From contig NZ_KQ040778.1 in the NCBI RefSeq assembly GCF_000971975.1, positions 243,460 through 307,459 of the forward strand: 64,000 bases of DNA, given 5' to 3'. The first letter of the stretch is position 1. Each line of letters begins with the position of its first letter. Source of the DNA: Paenibacillus algorifonticola (GTDB taxonomy: Bacteria; Bacillota; Bacilli; Paenibacillales; Paenibacillaceae). Made by a program: the position numbers and the translations under genes. Under the pieces are notes generated by a model. It was not told the origin of the DNA. It saw nothing but the letters and a program-made list of their open reading frames with translations, and searched no databases. This document shows, piece by piece, positions 44,694 through 57,515 of this stretch.

Positions 44694-45233
44694 TTAGTAG
44701 CCGGATAATGCGCTTGCTCCAGCAGAAAATATAGCAATGGCAAAAACAAAAAAGAGAATAGTGCCCATTACGCCAAGTCCGTTCAGGATAATACCGATAA
44801 TCGCAAAAACTTTGCGGCGCTGCTTGGAACAGGCGCCAATAATTCCAAGAATCAGTCCGACAAACGTAATGCCAACGCTGATGACAACCGCTACACCTGA
44901 AGCCATAAAGGAGCCAGCGCTTCCGGTAATCATATCTTCAATATAGGCGGGGTCTTCTAATAAGTACTCATTTCCCGTAGAAATGGCACTACCTATGGCC
45001 GCAAAAAACATAATGATGCTAATAACGCCTAGAATTATAGATGCAATGGCCATAATGAAGGAAGCGATGCCAAGGCCCGAATGCTTAAGCGGCTGGCTCG
45101 GCTGAAAAGGTGAAGGATCGGAAAAGCCCGCTGATGGTGCAGACCCGTAAGGATTATAATCCGGTGTCTGGGTAGGGTCCGTATCCGATTTCGTAAATGA
45201 GATCGGTGTGGAATTGTTTTTATTTTCTTCCAT
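44694..45233 (-). CDS. Small membrane protein, DUF4190/DUF4064-like
   Basis: 179 aa. A polar, Pro/Ser-rich N-terminal 50 residues (TQTPDYNPYGSAPSAGF) is followed by three to four membrane segments (IASFIMAIASIILGVISIIMFF, GVAVVISVGITFVGLILGIIGA, VFAIIGIILNGLGVMGTILFFVFAIAIF). The 'SGLGIASFIMAI..ILG' opening is typical of DUF4190-type proteins. Function unknown. GGAGGAGAACAC precedes the ATG. Confidence 0.7.
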   Translation of the reverse strand: MEENKNNSTPISFTKSDTDPTQTPDYNPYGSAPSAGFSDPSPFQPSQPLKHSGLGIASFIMAIASIILGVISIIMFFAAIGSAISTGNEYLLEDPAYIEDMITGSAGSFMASGVAVVISVGITFVGLILGIIGACSKQRRKVFAIIGIILNGLGVMGTILFFVFAIAIFSAGASALSGY

Positions 45234-45318
45234 TTAAGTGTTCTCCTCCAGTATATGTAACTCATCTTAAAACACAATTACAGTAAATTATACTCAATTC
45301 TGAAAGGAATGAAAACAG

Positions 45319-45705
45319 ATGTTCCAAAAATATTTCACAATCGGTGCTATTGGTGCCGCTCTTGCAGTAGCATTAGGGGCTTTTGGCGCTCATACTTTAA
45401 AGGAAATATTGCCAGCTGATTTGCTCGCTATTTTCGAAACGGGCGTACGTTATCATATGTATCATTCGCTTGGCCTTATGCTGGTCGCTCTGCTTGCGGA
45501 TCGCTTGGGCGAGAGCAAATTGCTGCTGTCCGGAGCAAGGCTGCTGCTTGCCGGCATGGTTATTTTCAGCGGCAGCCTTTACATCCTTGCCTTAAGCGAT
45601 ATTCGCGTGCTGGGAGCCGTTACACCAATCGGCGGCGTAGCTTTTCTAGCCGGCTGGGTTTGTGTCATCGTGGCAACCCTCAAGTCTCGAAAAAAAGCCG
45701 TTTGA
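45319..45705 (+). CDS. ywdK: DUF423 membrane protein (YwdK-like)
   Basis: 128 aa, four membrane segments. Family signatures: IGAIGAALAVALGAFGAHTLK, FETGVRYHMYHSLGLMLVAL, FSGSLYILAL and VTPIGGVAFLAGW. Inner-membrane protein of unknown function. AAAGGAATG precedes the ATG. Confidence 0.87.
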   Translation: MFQKYFTIGAIGAALAVALGAFGAHTLKEILPADLLAIFETGVRYHMYHSLGLMLVALLADRLGESKLLLSGARLLLAGMVIFSGSLYILALSDIRVLGAVTPIGGVAFLAGWVCVIVATLKSRKKAV

Positions 45706-45794
45706 TTTTGCATAAAATTTCTATGCCGAAGCCGTGGTTTCGATTATAATAAGTCTAACCTTATTGGATTCGAACGTAGGAAGGAAGTTAGTGC

Positions 45795-47708
45795 GTGACG
45801 AAACGAACGTTTGGTCGGCCTGATAGACCGCCTCGTAACGCGCTTACACAATGGTTGTCCAAGTTGTGGAATCCGTGGCTGCAAGGCGGCTTGCTGCTCA
45901 TTATCGTAGGTGTATGGGCGGCAGCGATGATCGTTACAGCAATACCTTCGCTTTTCATTTGGCTAGCTTCTTTTTTGACTATGATATTTCTGCTAGGAAG
46001 CTTCGCCGTGATGATCAGGCAGTCCAAGGCAGTAAGCACGCTCAGTTATCATAAACCAATGGTCGAGGCGCTGCTTCGCTCGGAAGCGGTCCCGCTGGCT
46101 ATCATTGATCCACAGGGCGTTATTATGGAATTGAATGAAGGCGCAGAGCGAACCTTTGGCTATGAACGCGCGGAGTTAATGGGAAATTGGCTGGCCTCTT
46201 TCGTAGATGCAGGCAGCCGGGATGCCTTACATACGATGCTGGAGCATTCGCTTAACGGTTGTCCGAAGCAGGGAAACATTCATATTATACACCGATCAGG
46301 CTATCCGCTTGAGCTGCATCTCGTATGCGCCCCCATGGTGCAGGATGAGAAGGTCATCGGAACGCTGGTGGTCAGCCATGATTTGAGCGATCGCAAGCGA
46401 AATGTCGAACGGATTCGTTATATGGCCTATTACGACGACAGAACGGGATTGCCGAATCGAACGCTTTTTCAAATGAGATTGAATGAAAGCCTTGCATTTG
46501 CTCATGATCATAACCAGCTTGTGGGGCTGTGTTATATGGATTTGGATCGGTTTAAGCTCGTGAATGCCTCCTTCGGCCGCGAATTTGGCGATATGCTGCT
46601 CATGCAGGTGGCAGAGCGCTTCACAAGCGTCATGTCGGAGCAGGATTTTGCTGCCAGGATGGAAGGCGATGAGTTTGCTTTGCTGTTCAAGGATTTAGAG
46701 TCGGAGGAGCAGTTGCTGAGCCGCGCCCGCATGGTGCTGCAAGCGATTGAAGAGCCTTTCGAGCTTAAAGGCTTTCCGATCCAGATTACAGCAAGCATAG
46801 GTGCGGTCACCAACCGTCTTGGCGAAGACGATGATTACGCGCTGCTTAATAAAGCGGATATGGCGTTAATGAAGGTGAAGCAGAATGGCAGAAACGATGC
46901 GCTGCTTTATTCCGAAAGCTGGAGCAATTATTCGTTTGAGCATTTGTCGCTGCAGCATGAAATGTACCGTGCCATTCAGCGCAAGGAGTTCATTTTATAC
47001 TATCAGCCGCAATATGATATGATTTCTGGCGGAATGATCGGCGTCGAGGCGCTGGTGCGCTGGAAGCATCCGATCCGGGGAATGATCCCTCCGGGCGATT
47101 TTATTCCTTTGGCTGAGGAAAGCGGCATGATCGTGCAAATTGGCGATTGGGTGCTGGAGGAGGCTTGCCGCCAAAATAAATGCTGGCAGGAATCAGGCTT
47201 GCCGCCGATGCCTGTATCGGTTAACCTCTCCATCAGGCAGTTTGTCCAGCATGATTTGGCTAGCAAGGTTGCTGACGTTCTGACCCGTACCGGACTGGAT
47301 TCGCAATATTTGGATTTGGAAATTACGGAGTCGATGACGATGGATGTGAACCATGTATCGCGCTGCCTGCTGGATTTGACGGCGCTTGGCGTTGGCATAA
47401 GCATTGATGATTTTGGCACAGGCTATAGCTCCTTTCATTATTTGAAAAACTTTCCGATTGACCGGCTCAAAATCGACCGTTCCTTCGTCCGCGACATCCA
47501 GCAGGACCCAAGCGATGCGGAAATTGTAGCAGCTATTATTGCAATGGCGCATAATCTTAACATACAGGTTATTGCAGAGGGCGTGGAGACGCAGGAGCAA
47601 ATTGAATTTTTGCGTAAGCACAACTGCGACGAAATGCAAGGGTATTTCTGGAGTGCGCCGGTCCCAAGCGACAATATTGAGCAAATGCTGGGCGGCTATT
47701 ACATGTAG
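45795..47708 (+). CDS. PAS-GGDEF-EAL cyclic-di-GMP protein
   Basis: 637 aa from a GTG with AGGAAGG 10 bases upstream. Two membrane segments (about 30-80), PAS domain (about 95-210), GGDEF domain (about 220-375) and EAL domain (about 385-635). The cyclase motif reads MEGDEF, that is EGDEF, so cyclase activity is doubtful. The EAL part is intact (VEALVRW, NLSIRQF, EITES, DDFGTGYSS, KIDRSFV, EGVET) and should hydrolyse cyclic-di-GMP. Net effect probably phosphodiesterase, possibly with the GGDEF part as a GTP sensor. Confidence 0.9.
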   Translation: MTKRTFGRPDRPPRNALTQWLSKLWNPWLQGGLLLIIVGVWAAAMIVTAIPSLFIWLASFLTMIFLLGSFAVMIRQSKAVSTLSYHKPMVEALLRSEAVPLAIIDPQGVIMELNEGAERTFGYERAELMGNWLASFVDAGSRDALHTMLEHSLNGCPKQGNIHIIHRSGYPLELHLVCAPMVQDEKVIGTLVVSHDLSDRKRNVERIRYMAYYDDRTGLPNRTLFQMRLNESLAFAHDHNQLVGLCYMDLDRFKLVNASFGREFGDMLLMQVAERFTSVMSEQDFAARMEGDEFALLFKDLESEEQLLSRARMVLQAIEEPFELKGFPIQITASIGAVTNRLGEDDDYALLNKADMALMKVKQNGRNDALLYSESWSNYSFEHLSLQHEMYRAIQRKEFILYYQPQYDMISGGMIGVEALVRWKHPIRGMIPPGDFIPLAEESGMIVQIGDWVLEEACRQNKCWQESGLPPMPVSVNLSIRQFVQHDLASKVADVLTRTGLDSQYLDLEITESMTMDVNHVSRCLLDLTALGVGISIDDFGTGYSSFHYLKNFPIDRLKIDRSFVRDIQQDPSDAEIVAAIIAMAHNLNIQVIAEGVETQEQIEFLRKHNCDEMQGYFWSAPVPSDNIEQMLGGYYM

Positions 47709-47766
47709 AAAAAAGGTCTGTTTGAATGGCTGGGAACGCCTCCGGCTCATTCGAACAGACCTTTTC
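47709..47766. terminator. Bidirectional terminator
   Basis: AAAAAGGTCTGTTTGAATG (47710-47728) pairs with CATTCGAACAGACCTTTT (47748-47765), nearly perfect, T runs on both strands. Serves the convergent genes on either side. Confidence 0.9.
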
Positions 47767-47785
47767 AATTTGTGCTGCCTCATAA

Positions 47786-48331
47786 TTAGGACTTATAGTC
47801 TTCAATTTCATTAAGCTTGAATGTGTAGACTTGCTTCTCATCCACGTGATAGACCGTTATCATGTTCGTTGTATCATCCACATTTAGAATACGGCATGGA
47901 ATGCTGAGCGTGATGCCAAGCCCCTTGTTTACAATAAGACGAATTAGTTTATTGCTTTTCATAAATCCGCGAATATCCGCAAACCCGTCATAAGGATCGG
48001 AGAGTGAAGGTTCAACAACCTTTGGCTTAGCTGCTTTAACAGGTTGTACGTCTTTGGCAGACTTTCCATTTGCTGCGGATTTATTGCTTTGTGTTTGTTT
48101 TTCATTTTGCGCAGGCGCATTATTATCGATTTCCATAGGAACTTGAACAGCAGCATCAGCTTTGCGTTGATCGATAACTTGTCCCAGCTGAACACCTGAT
48201 AAAATCCGATAATCCACAAATCCGCCAGCATTTAAGGCATGAATGACCTGCTCCAAGGCAGCAGCGTTGTTAACGTTCTCCACTAGCAATTCTACTTGGA
48301 GTACGTATGACTGTTTTTGTGTATTCTGCAT
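47786..48331 (-). CDS. Hypothetical protein with small C-terminal beta domain
   Basis: 181 aa. N-terminal 60 residues look like an ACT- or ferredoxin-type alpha/beta unit (YVLQVELLVENVNNAAALEQVIHALNAGGFVDYRIL); 65-115 is a polar Gln/Asn/Lys linker; the last 60 residues form a short beta domain (IRGFMKSNKLIRLIVNKGLG, CRILNVDDTTNMITVYHVDEKQ). Family not recognised. GGAGGAAC lies upstream of the ATG. Confidence 0.65.
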   Translation of the reverse strand: MQNTQKQSYVLQVELLVENVNNAAALEQVIHALNAGGFVDYRILSGVQLGQVIDQRKADAAVQVPMEIDNNAPAQNEKQTQSNKSAANGKSAKDVQPVKAAKPKVVEPSLSDPYDGFADIRGFMKSNKLIRLIVNKGLGITLSIPCRILNVDDTTNMITVYHVDEKQVYTFKLNEIEDYKS

Positions 48332-48505
48332 TTGCTCTATAGTTCCTCCGACCTAATGTTAATTTTTGCATAACTACTATACCATTAATCAGAATGGATA
48401 TATAGTGCTAAATTTTGCTAATCGTCCAATTCGATAAAAACTTTTTTGCATATAATGCTTTGGCAGCTTTGGCAGCCAATTGATGGCAAAGGAGGTGAGC
48501 GTAAA

Positions 48506-48811
48506 ATGATGCGGATGGTTCCTGCCACACTGCAAAATGGGCTGACCGTGCTCGGAATTGAGGTCAAGCTTCCTAAGACGACACTGCTTGCCTGGACGAC
48601 GGATAAAGGATATATCATGTGTGGTGCGCTTGATGTGGGATTATTGAATGAACGGTTGCAAAATCGCGGAATTATCGCCGGAAGAGCCGTTGGCGTACGC
48701 ACATTAGAGGAGCTGCTTGTTGCACCTTTGGAATCGGTTACGACAACAGCGGAAGCTATGGGGATTCATGCTGGGATGAAAGGGACAGATGCGCTTACCT
48801 TAATGGCATAA
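48506..48811 (+). CDS. yunC: YunC-like DUF1805 protein
   Basis: 101 aa from the ATG at 48506, preceded by AAAGGAGGTGAG (48488-48499). An open frame exists from 48446, but the ribosome site fixes this start. Highly similar to B. subtilis YunC: VLGIEVKLPKTTLLAWTTDKGYIMCGALDVGLLN, GIIAGRAVGVRTLEELL, PLESVTTTAEAMGI. Structure-known small protein of unknown function. In B. subtilis it neighbours yunD; a YunD-like gene occurs here at 59671. Confidence 0.9.
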   Translation: MMRMVPATLQNGLTVLGIEVKLPKTTLLAWTTDKGYIMCGALDVGLLNERLQNRGIIAGRAVGVRTLEELLVAPLESVTTTAEAMGIHAGMKGTDALTLMA

Positions 48812-48815
48812 TACG

Positions 48816-48861
48816 AAGAGCCTCTATCCTTATCTTTTTGAGAGATGGGATAGAGGCTCTT
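48816..48861. terminator. Bidirectional terminator between yunC and mtnA
   Basis: AAGAGCCTCTATCC (48816-48829) pairs perfectly with GGATAGAGGCTCTT (48848-48861). Confidence 0.85.
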
Positions 48862-48871
48862 GATTCACGTT

Positions 48872-49927
48872 TTATTGATTAAAAAGCTTTTTGAGATTGA
48901 CATCATAAGGTGCTTGGACGATGCCTTTTTCCGTAATAATAGCTGTTACATATTCATTCGGTGTAATATCGAAGGCCGGGTTGTACACTTTCACACCTTG
49001 CGGCGCTGTGCGTTTGCCAAACCCTTCGGTAATTTCCTCGGCACTGCGCTCCTCAATCGGAATTTCCGCGCCAGTCGGCGTATTGAGGTCGATTGTGGAC
49101 AATGGGCATGCTACATATACGGGAATGCCGTGAGCCTTGGCAAGGACGGCAACGCTATAAGTACCGATTTTGTTGGCGACATCTCCATTAGCGGCTACGC
49201 GGTCAGTACCAACAATGACAGCTTGAATCCAGCCTTTGGACATGACCATGCCAGCCATATTATCGCAAATTAAAGTGACATCGACGCCAGCTTGCTGCAG
49301 TTCAAAAGCGGTTAGTCTAGCGCCTTGCAGCACAGGACGCGTCTCATCGGCGAATACACGGAGCGACATGCCGCGCTCAAGCGCAAGATAAAACGGCGCG
49401 AGAGCTGTACCGTATTTAGCAGTTGCAAGTCCGCCGGCGTTGCAGTGCGTGAGTACGCCCATGCCATCCTCAAACAACGTTAGCGCATGCTCGCCGATTA
49501 AACGGTTGGTTTCTTCATCTTCACTGTGAATCGCCAGCGCTTCATTAAGCAGAGCCTGCTTCACTTCATCGAGCGATAATTCAGCTGTAGCAAGCTGCTC
49601 CGCACGGGCTTTCATACGATCAAGAGCCCAGAACAAGTTGACAGCGGTCGGCCTTGAGGTCGCCAAATATTCCGCTTGGTTCAGCACTTCTTCAAGCCAG
49701 CGCTTAGGGGTCGTTTCATTTCGGCTGCCAAGCACGACGCCGTACGCAGCAGAAATGCCGATTGCCGGAGCGCCCCTCACTTTCAAATGGCGAATTGCTT
49801 CCCATACATCCTCGGAAGTAACAAGCGGCAAATATACAATTTCTTCCGGTAAAAGCCGTTGATCCAGCAAATCCAGGCGATCTTCTGCCCAAATTACGGA
49901 TTGCAATGGGGCATTCTGGGTAGTCAT
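48872..49927 (-). CDS. mtnA: S-methyl-5-thioribose-1-phosphate isomerase
   Basis: 351 aa. eIF2B-like fold with [14 protein letters not shown] near 50, catalytic Cys in [10 protein letters not shown] (near 160) and Asp in [18 protein letters not shown] (near 240). It isomerises methylthioribose-1-phosphate to methylthioribulose-1-phosphate in methionine salvage. It follows mtnK by 39 bases. AAAGGAATTTGCATA precedes the ATG. Confidence 0.94.
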   Translation of the reverse strand: MTTQNAPLQSVIWAEDRLDLLDQRLLPEEIVYLPLVTSEDVWEAIRHLKVRGAPAIGISAAYGVVLGSRNETTPKRWLEEVLNQAEYLATSRPTAVNLFWALDRMKARAEQLATAELSLDEVKQALLNEALAIHSEDEETNRLIGEHALTLFEDGMGVLTHCNAGGLATAKYGTALAPFYLALERGMSLRVFADETRPVLQGARLTAFELQQAGVDVTLICDNMAGMVMSKGWIQAVIVGTDRVAANGDVANKIGTYSVAVLAKAHGIPVYVACPLSTIDLNTPTGAEIPIEERSAEEITEGFGKRTAPQGVKVYNPAFDITPNEYVTAIITEKGIVQAPYDVNLKKLFNQ

Positions 49928-49966
49928 TATGCAAATTCCTTTCTTTTCGAAACATAGGGATTTATT

Positions 49967-51184
49967 TTAAACGTGTTTTGTCGTTGCGGACAGTACAATA
50001 TCAATCGCTTGCTCGATCGAAATCGCCTGGCGGTTCAGGTGAATGAGCGAGGTACCGATTTCCAGCGCCAAGCGCTGTGCTTTCTCGCGCTCCGCAGCAT
50101 CCTCAATACGGTCGATGTCAGCAACATGGGCAAGGCCTACAATGCGCCGTACCATTTTGCAGCCAGCGAAGCCGATCGAGTCTTGAAGCAGCTTGTTGAT
50201 GTAATATTGCTTGTAGCCTGAAGCGCTTGATGCTAGACGATCCGCGTTATGCTCGTCCCACAAAGCGCCAAATTTGTTCTCAAATTTGGTCCAAATCTCG
50301 CGTACGCTGCCGAGCAGGTAGCTGCGGAAATCGGCAAGCTCTGCCTCGTCTTTAATCCAGTGGGCTTGTCCCGCATAATTGAGCAGCAGGTTGGCAATGA
50401 CCGCCCCTACGTCAAAGCCAATAGGGCCATAATAAGCAAATTCAGGATCGATCACTTTTGTCGATTGTGCTGTAACAAATACGCTGCCGGTATGAAGATC
50501 GCCGTGGAGAAGCGCCTGGGCATTCGTCAAAAACTTGTTGCGCAAAATGGCGACTTCAAGATGAAGGGCATCATCATTGCGAAGTGCTTCTGCGGCATCA
50601 GCAATCGCTGCTTCAAAGTTATTGTTTGGCGAATCCGTATACGGATCATCAAAAATCAAATCTTCGGTTATTTTGCACAAATCCGGGTTAATAAATGCTT
50701 TGACGCGTTCTTTCTTATCCTGCTGGTTCATGCCCAGATCAGAAGTGAAGAAGAGCGTATTCGCCATGAAGGTGGAAATGTCCTCGGCGAATTTCGGATA
50801 TTTGTTGCCGTCCACGAGGCCCTGACGCATAATAACGTGATCGCTGAGATCTTCCATTACCGTGAGGGCAAGCTCTGCATCGTATTTATATACGGTTGGT
50901 ACGAGTCCCGGAGCCAACTCATTTTGCAAAATCAGCGCTTCGCTCTCAATGCGCGCCCGGTCAAGCGTAAGCGGCCATGATTCTCCGACAACCTTAGCGT
51001 AAGGGAGCGCTTGTTTGACAATCAACCCTTTACCGCTAGCTGCATCGGTAATGTGGAATACCAAATTCAAATTGCCATCGCCGATCTCACGGGACGTAAG
51101 CACAGCTCCAGCAGGAAAAAATTCAGGTATGGAGCGGGAAAATTCAATAGCTTCTTGCTCGGTTAAAGGATGATAAGCAGACAG
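49967..51184 (-). CDS. mtnK: Methylthioribose kinase
   Basis: About 405 aa. Choline-kinase-like fold: SREIGDGNLNLVFHI, ESEALILQNELAPGLVP, LLHGDLHTGSVFV (catalytic loop HGDLH) and VIDPEFAYYGPIGFDVG. It phosphorylates methylthioribose, the step before MtnA. The start is unclear: the frame opens at an ATG at 51223 that has no ribosome site and lies in the repeated hairpin element. The only good site, GGAGG, is 8 bases before a CTG at 51184, giving LSAYHPLTEQEA as the first residues, the expected family start. A GTG at 51193 overlaps the ribosome site. Confidence 0.9.
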   Translation of the reverse strand: MSAYHPLTEQEAIEFSRSIPEFFPAGAVLTSREIGDGNLNLVFHITDAASGKGLIVKQALPYAKVVGESWPLTLDRARIESEALILQNELAPGLVPTVYKYDAELALTVMEDLSDHVIMRQGLVDGNKYPKFAEDISTFMANTLFFTSDLGMNQQDKKERVKAFINPDLCKITEDLIFDDPYTDSPNNNFEAAIADAAEALRNDDALHLEVAILRNKFLTNAQALLHGDLHTGSVFVTAQSTKVIDPEFAYYGPIGFDVGAVIANLLLNYAGQAHWIKDEAELADFRSYLLGSVREIWTKFENKFGALWDEHNADRLASSASGYKQYYINKLLQDSIGFAGCKMVRRIVGLAHVADIDRIEDAAEREKAQRLALEIGTSLIHLNRQAISIEQAIDIVLSATTKHV

Positions 51185-51212
51185 TTTGTCCACCTCCGAC
51201 TGTATTTTTAAA

Positions 51213-51307
51213 AATATAAGCATTTATAAGTTACACACTTATAATGGGCTTATTTTTCATCGCGAAACGAAAGCTTTGCCGCCAAAGGACGGCTTCAGCC
51301 GTTTACG
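51213..51307. repeat. Dispersed hairpin element, copy 2
   Basis: About 80% identical to 35477-35572, in the same orientation and again in the 5' region of a minus-strand gene (mtnK). The AT-rich stem ATTTATAAGT/ACTTATAATG and the core TTTGCCGCCAAAGGACGGC are kept; the outer GC-rich stem is partly lost (GCGAAACG against CGTTTACG). Confidence 0.7.
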
Positions 51308-51477
51308 CTTGTGACAAGCATTTCTATAAGCTTAGTATATCGAATATTATTTCGACTTGGAATACCTACAAATGATAACAAATGATATAATGTTACGTAA
51401 AGTAGGCAAGGTTTTTGTCCGTTAAGCTCGAATGGCAACGAAGGGCTTGGCGGATCTGCCGGAGTGGAGGAATTGGC

Positions 51478-52065
51478 ATGAATAACAGCATGACGCGGGA
51501 GCCGGTCGCTCTGAAGGAGTGGGCCGTAACCGTTAACGCATTGCGTGATGGCGAGCTTATAATGGTTTTGCGCAAAGGCGGAATTGTCGAGGAAACACGA
51601 GATTTTCAGTTGGTTAGCAAAGGCTTCTATTTGATGCCTGCATATGAGCATCAGAAGGAGCATCTGCTTAAGGCGCCTTATCAAGGCCGAATCGGAAGTA
51701 TAATGGAAGGCTGGTCGCCTGACATGGATAGCATTACGCTTGGCGTCTATGCGGAAGCGGTTCATGATATCGAGATCAACGATCAGGAAACGCTTGACCG
51801 GCTGCGGGAATTTCATATATGGACGGATAGATTTTCCGAAGAAAGGCTAAAATGGAAGCGGACGAAGCCGCTGCATTTGCTGCTGCTTCGCGTATACCGT
51901 CTTGCAGAGCCCGCTGAGCTTGAGATGTTCCCAGCCTATACCGGGTGCAAATCTTGGGTAAAGCTTGAAAGTAATCCAGCTGAGGCAGCAATGGTTCCCG
52001 TACTATCCGATGAGGAATTCGCGTCGCAAGTCGCCCAAATTCAAGCTGCGCTGCGCCAAGGATAG
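51478..52065 (+). CDS. DUF1802 family protein
   Basis: 195 aa from the ATG at 51478, with GGAGG 7 bases upstream (the frame is open earlier). Family-type sequence: LKEWAVTVNALRDGELIMVLRKGGIVEETRDF, FYLMPAYEHQKEHLLK, HIWTDRFSEERLKWK, PLHLLLLRVYRLAEP. No catalytic motif and no known function; DUF1802 proteins have been proposed to be nucleic-acid linked, but I cannot confirm this. Confidence 0.8.
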   Translation: MNNSMTREPVALKEWAVTVNALRDGELIMVLRKGGIVEETRDFQLVSKGFYLMPAYEHQKEHLLKAPYQGRIGSIMEGWSPDMDSITLGVYAEAVHDIEINDQETLDRLREFHIWTDRFSEERLKWKRTKPLHLLLLRVYRLAEPAELEMFPAYTGCKSWVKLESNPAEAAMVPVLSDEEFASQVAQIQAALRQG

Positions 52066-52160
52066 AGATTGATCCCGATTTATGGCGGTTTCTTGTAGTT
52101 TGAGCTGTCCCGGCGTTGCTTTATAACAAAACTTATAATAAAATGATTATTGAGAAGACA

Positions 52161-52189
52161 TTGAGAATTATATTGAATCACATTATAAT
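52161..52189 (+). promoter_or_regulatory. Promoter of the suf operon
   Basis: TTGAGA (52161-52166), 17 bases, then a perfect TATAAT (52184-52189), 63 bases before sufC. A strong vegetative promoter by sequence. Confidence 0.7.
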
Positions 52190-52251
52190 AGAAGCATTTT
52201 TGATTATAGGTGATTAGGTAAATAGACCAACCATGGAGGGATCAGCATATT

Positions 52252-53031
52252 ATGGCAACGCATTTTGTCATTGATGGCCTGAAAGCGGCTATCGAAGGAA
52301 AAGAGATTTTGAAAGGCATCAACCTTGAAATCAAGGGCGGAGAAATCCACGCAATTATGGGACCAAACGGAACTGGTAAAAGTACGCTTGCTTCCGCTTT
52401 GATGGGTCACCCGAAATATGAAGTGACTGAAGGCAGCGCATTTTTGGATGGAGAAGACCTGCTTGAAATGGGTGTAGATGAGAGAGCACGCGCAGGCTTG
52501 TTCCTTGCTATGCAATATCCGAGCGAAATTCCTGGCGTAACGAACTCCGATTTCTTGCGCAGTGCGATTAACGCTCGTCGTGAGGAAGGCAGCGAGATTT
52601 CCCTCATTAAATTCATTCGCCAAATGGAAGGCAAAATGAAAGCATTGGAAATGAACCCTGAGTTCGCACATCGTTACCTGAACGAAGGTTTCTCCGGCGG
52701 TGAGAAAAAACGTAACGAGATTTTGCAAATGACGCTGCTTGATCCGAAAATCGTCGTTCTTGACGAGATTGACTCGGGTCTTGACATCGATGCCCTGAAA
52801 ATCGTATCCAAAGGCGTTAACGAAATGCGTTCTGAAGATCGCGGTTTCCTGATCATTACTCACTATCAGCGTTTGCTGAACTATATTACACCTGATTTTG
52901 TACACGTTATGATGCAAGGTCGCATTGTGAAATCTGGTGGTCCTGAGCTTGCTGAGCGTTTGGAAAATGAAGGTTATGACTGGGTTAAAGAAGAACTGGG
53001 CATCGTGGACGAAACGGTTGGCCAGGCCTAA
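52252..53031 (+). CDS. sufC: Fe-S assembly ATPase SufC
   Basis: 259 aa. ABC-type ATPase without membrane partner: Walker [10 protein letters not shown] (near 37-45), signature [14 protein letters not shown], Walker [17 protein letters not shown], switch His in IITHYQRLL. Works with SufB and SufD as the cluster scaffold. First gene of the operon. The ATG has GGAGGG 14 bases upstream. Confidence 0.96.
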   Translation: MATHFVIDGLKAAIEGKEILKGINLEIKGGEIHAIMGPNGTGKSTLASALMGHPKYEVTEGSAFLDGEDLLEMGVDERARAGLFLAMQYPSEIPGVTNSDFLRSAINARREEGSEISLIKFIRQMEGKMKALEMNPEFAHRYLNEGFSGGEKKRNEILQMTLLDPKIVVLDEIDSGLDIDALKIVSKGVNEMRSEDRGFLIITHYQRLLNYITPDFVHVMMQGRIVKSGGPELAERLENEGYDWVKEELGIVDETVGQA

Positions 53032-53052
53032 GCGGAGAAAGGGGTATAACGG

Positions 53053-55995
<2,943 letters not shown>

Positions 55996-56024
55996 CATCA
56001 TTATGAAAGAGGAGAGTGAATACG

Positions 56025-57422
56025 ATGGCTAAAACAATGCCGGAAATGGAAGAGTATAAGTATGGTTTCCGCGATGAGCATAAGTCGATTTTCCAATCAG
56101 GAAAAGGCTTGACGCCTGAAATCGTTCGCACTATTTCGGAAATGAAGGGCGAGCCGGAATGGATGCTCGATTTTCGTCTGAAATCACTGGAGCAGTTCAA
56201 CAAAATGCCAATGCCTAATTGGGGCGGCAACATGGATGATCTGGATTTCAATGATATCCAGTATTATGTAAAACCCTCTGAGAAGCAAGGCAAGACGTGG
56301 GAAGAGGTTCCTGCTGAAATTAAAGAAACGTTTGACAAGCTCGGTATCCCTGAAGCGGAGCAAAAGTTTCTTGCTGGTGTATCGGCACAGTATGAGTCCG
56401 AGGTTGTTTACCACAGCATGCAAGAGGATCTGGAAAAGCAAGGCGTATTGTTCACTGACATGGATACGGCGCTTCGTGAGCATCCTGAAATCGTGCGTGA
56501 GTATTTCAGCACAATCATCCCACCGAATGATAATAAATTCGCTGCTTTGAACAGTGCGGTTTGGTCCGGTGGCAGCTTTATTTATGTACCAAAAGGCGTG
56601 AAATGTGAAATTCCACTGCAAGCCTATTTCCGGATTAACTCCGAAAACATGGGACAATTTGAGCGTACACTGATCATTGCTGACGAAGATAGCTTCGTTC
56701 ACTACGTTGAAGGCTGTACAGCTCCAGTCTACAGCACAAACTCGCTGCATAGCGCAGTCGTTGAAATTTTGGTTAAGAAAAATGCCCGCGTTCGTTATAC
56801 GACGATTCAGAACTGGGCACCAAACATTTTCAACCTCGTTACAAAACGTGCAGTTGCTGATGAAAACGCGACAATGGAATGGGTAGATGGCAACATCGGC
56901 TCCAAATTGACGATGAAATATCCAGCTGTTGTGCTACGTGGCCGCGGTGCGAAAGGTATGGTATTATCGATCGCAGTTGCCGGTAAAAACCAGCACCAGG
57001 ATGCAGGCGCGAAAATGATTCACCTTGCTCCGGATACGACGTCGACGATTGTATCCAAGTCGATCAGTAAGCATGGCGGTAAAGTAACGTACCGTGGTCT
57101 CGCTTCATTCGGTCGTAATTCGGATGGCGCGAAATCTAACATTAAATGTGATACATTGATTTTGGATAATGAATCCACTTCGGATACGATTCCTTACAAT
57201 GAGATCATGAACGATAACATCACTTTGGAGCATGAAGCAACAGTATCTAAAGTTTCCGAGGATCAATTGTTCTATCTGATGAGCCGTGGCTTGTCGGAAG
57301 CGGAAGCAACACAAATGATCGTTATGGGCTTTATCGAGCCATTCACGAAAGAACTGCCGATGGAATATGCGGTAGAAATGAACCGTCTCATCAAGTTTGA
57401 GATGGAAGGTTCTATCGGTTAA
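56025..57422 (+). CDS. sufB: Fe-S assembly scaffold protein SufB
   Basis: 465 aa from the ATG at 56025 (GAGGAG 10 bases upstream; the in-frame GTG at 56016 overlaps less well). The start [15 protein letters not shown] matches family N-termini. Core motifs [96 protein letters not shown]. Major Fe-S scaffold subunit. Confidence 0.96.
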   Translation: MAKTMPEMEEYKYGFRDEHKSIFQSGKGLTPEIVRTISEMKGEPEWMLDFRLKSLEQFNKMPMPNWGGNMDDLDFNDIQYYVKPSEKQGKTWEEVPAEIKETFDKLGIPEAEQKFLAGVSAQYESEVVYHSMQEDLEKQGVLFTDMDTALREHPEIVREYFSTIIPPNDNKFAALNSAVWSGGSFIYVPKGVKCEIPLQAYFRINSENMGQFERTLIIADEDSFVHYVEGCTAPVYSTNSLHSAVVEILVKKNARVRYTTIQNWAPNIFNLVTKRAVADENATMEWVDGNIGSKLTMKYPAVVLRGRGAKGMVLSIAVAGKNQHQDAGAKMIHLAPDTTSTIVSKSISKHGGKVTYRGLASFGRNSDGAKSNIKCDTLILDNESTSDTIPYNEIMNDNITLEHEATVSKVSEDQLFYLMSRGLSEAEATQMIVMGFIEPFTKELPMEYAVEMNRLIKFEMEGSIG

Positions 57423-57459
57423 GCAAACAAGCTTGATGCCTTAAACGAAATAAACGACA

Positions 57460-57514
57460 AAAATGCCTGTTCCCTCACTGGTTGCTTTCAATCAGCTAAG
57501 GGAACAGGCATTTT
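57460..57514. terminator. Bidirectional terminator after sufB
   Basis: AAAATGCCTGTTCCCT (57460-57475) pairs perfectly with AGGGAACAGGCATTTT (57499-57514). The loop itself can pair (CTGGTTG with CAATCAG). Also serves the convergent HD-GYP gene. Confidence 0.9.
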
Positions 57515-57515
57515 G

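Noticed and set aside
51185..51477. SAM (S-box) riboswitch upstream of mtnK-mtnA
   Set aside because: Expected in many Bacillales, but the minus strand here has no S-box core; the region is taken up by the dispersed hairpin element.
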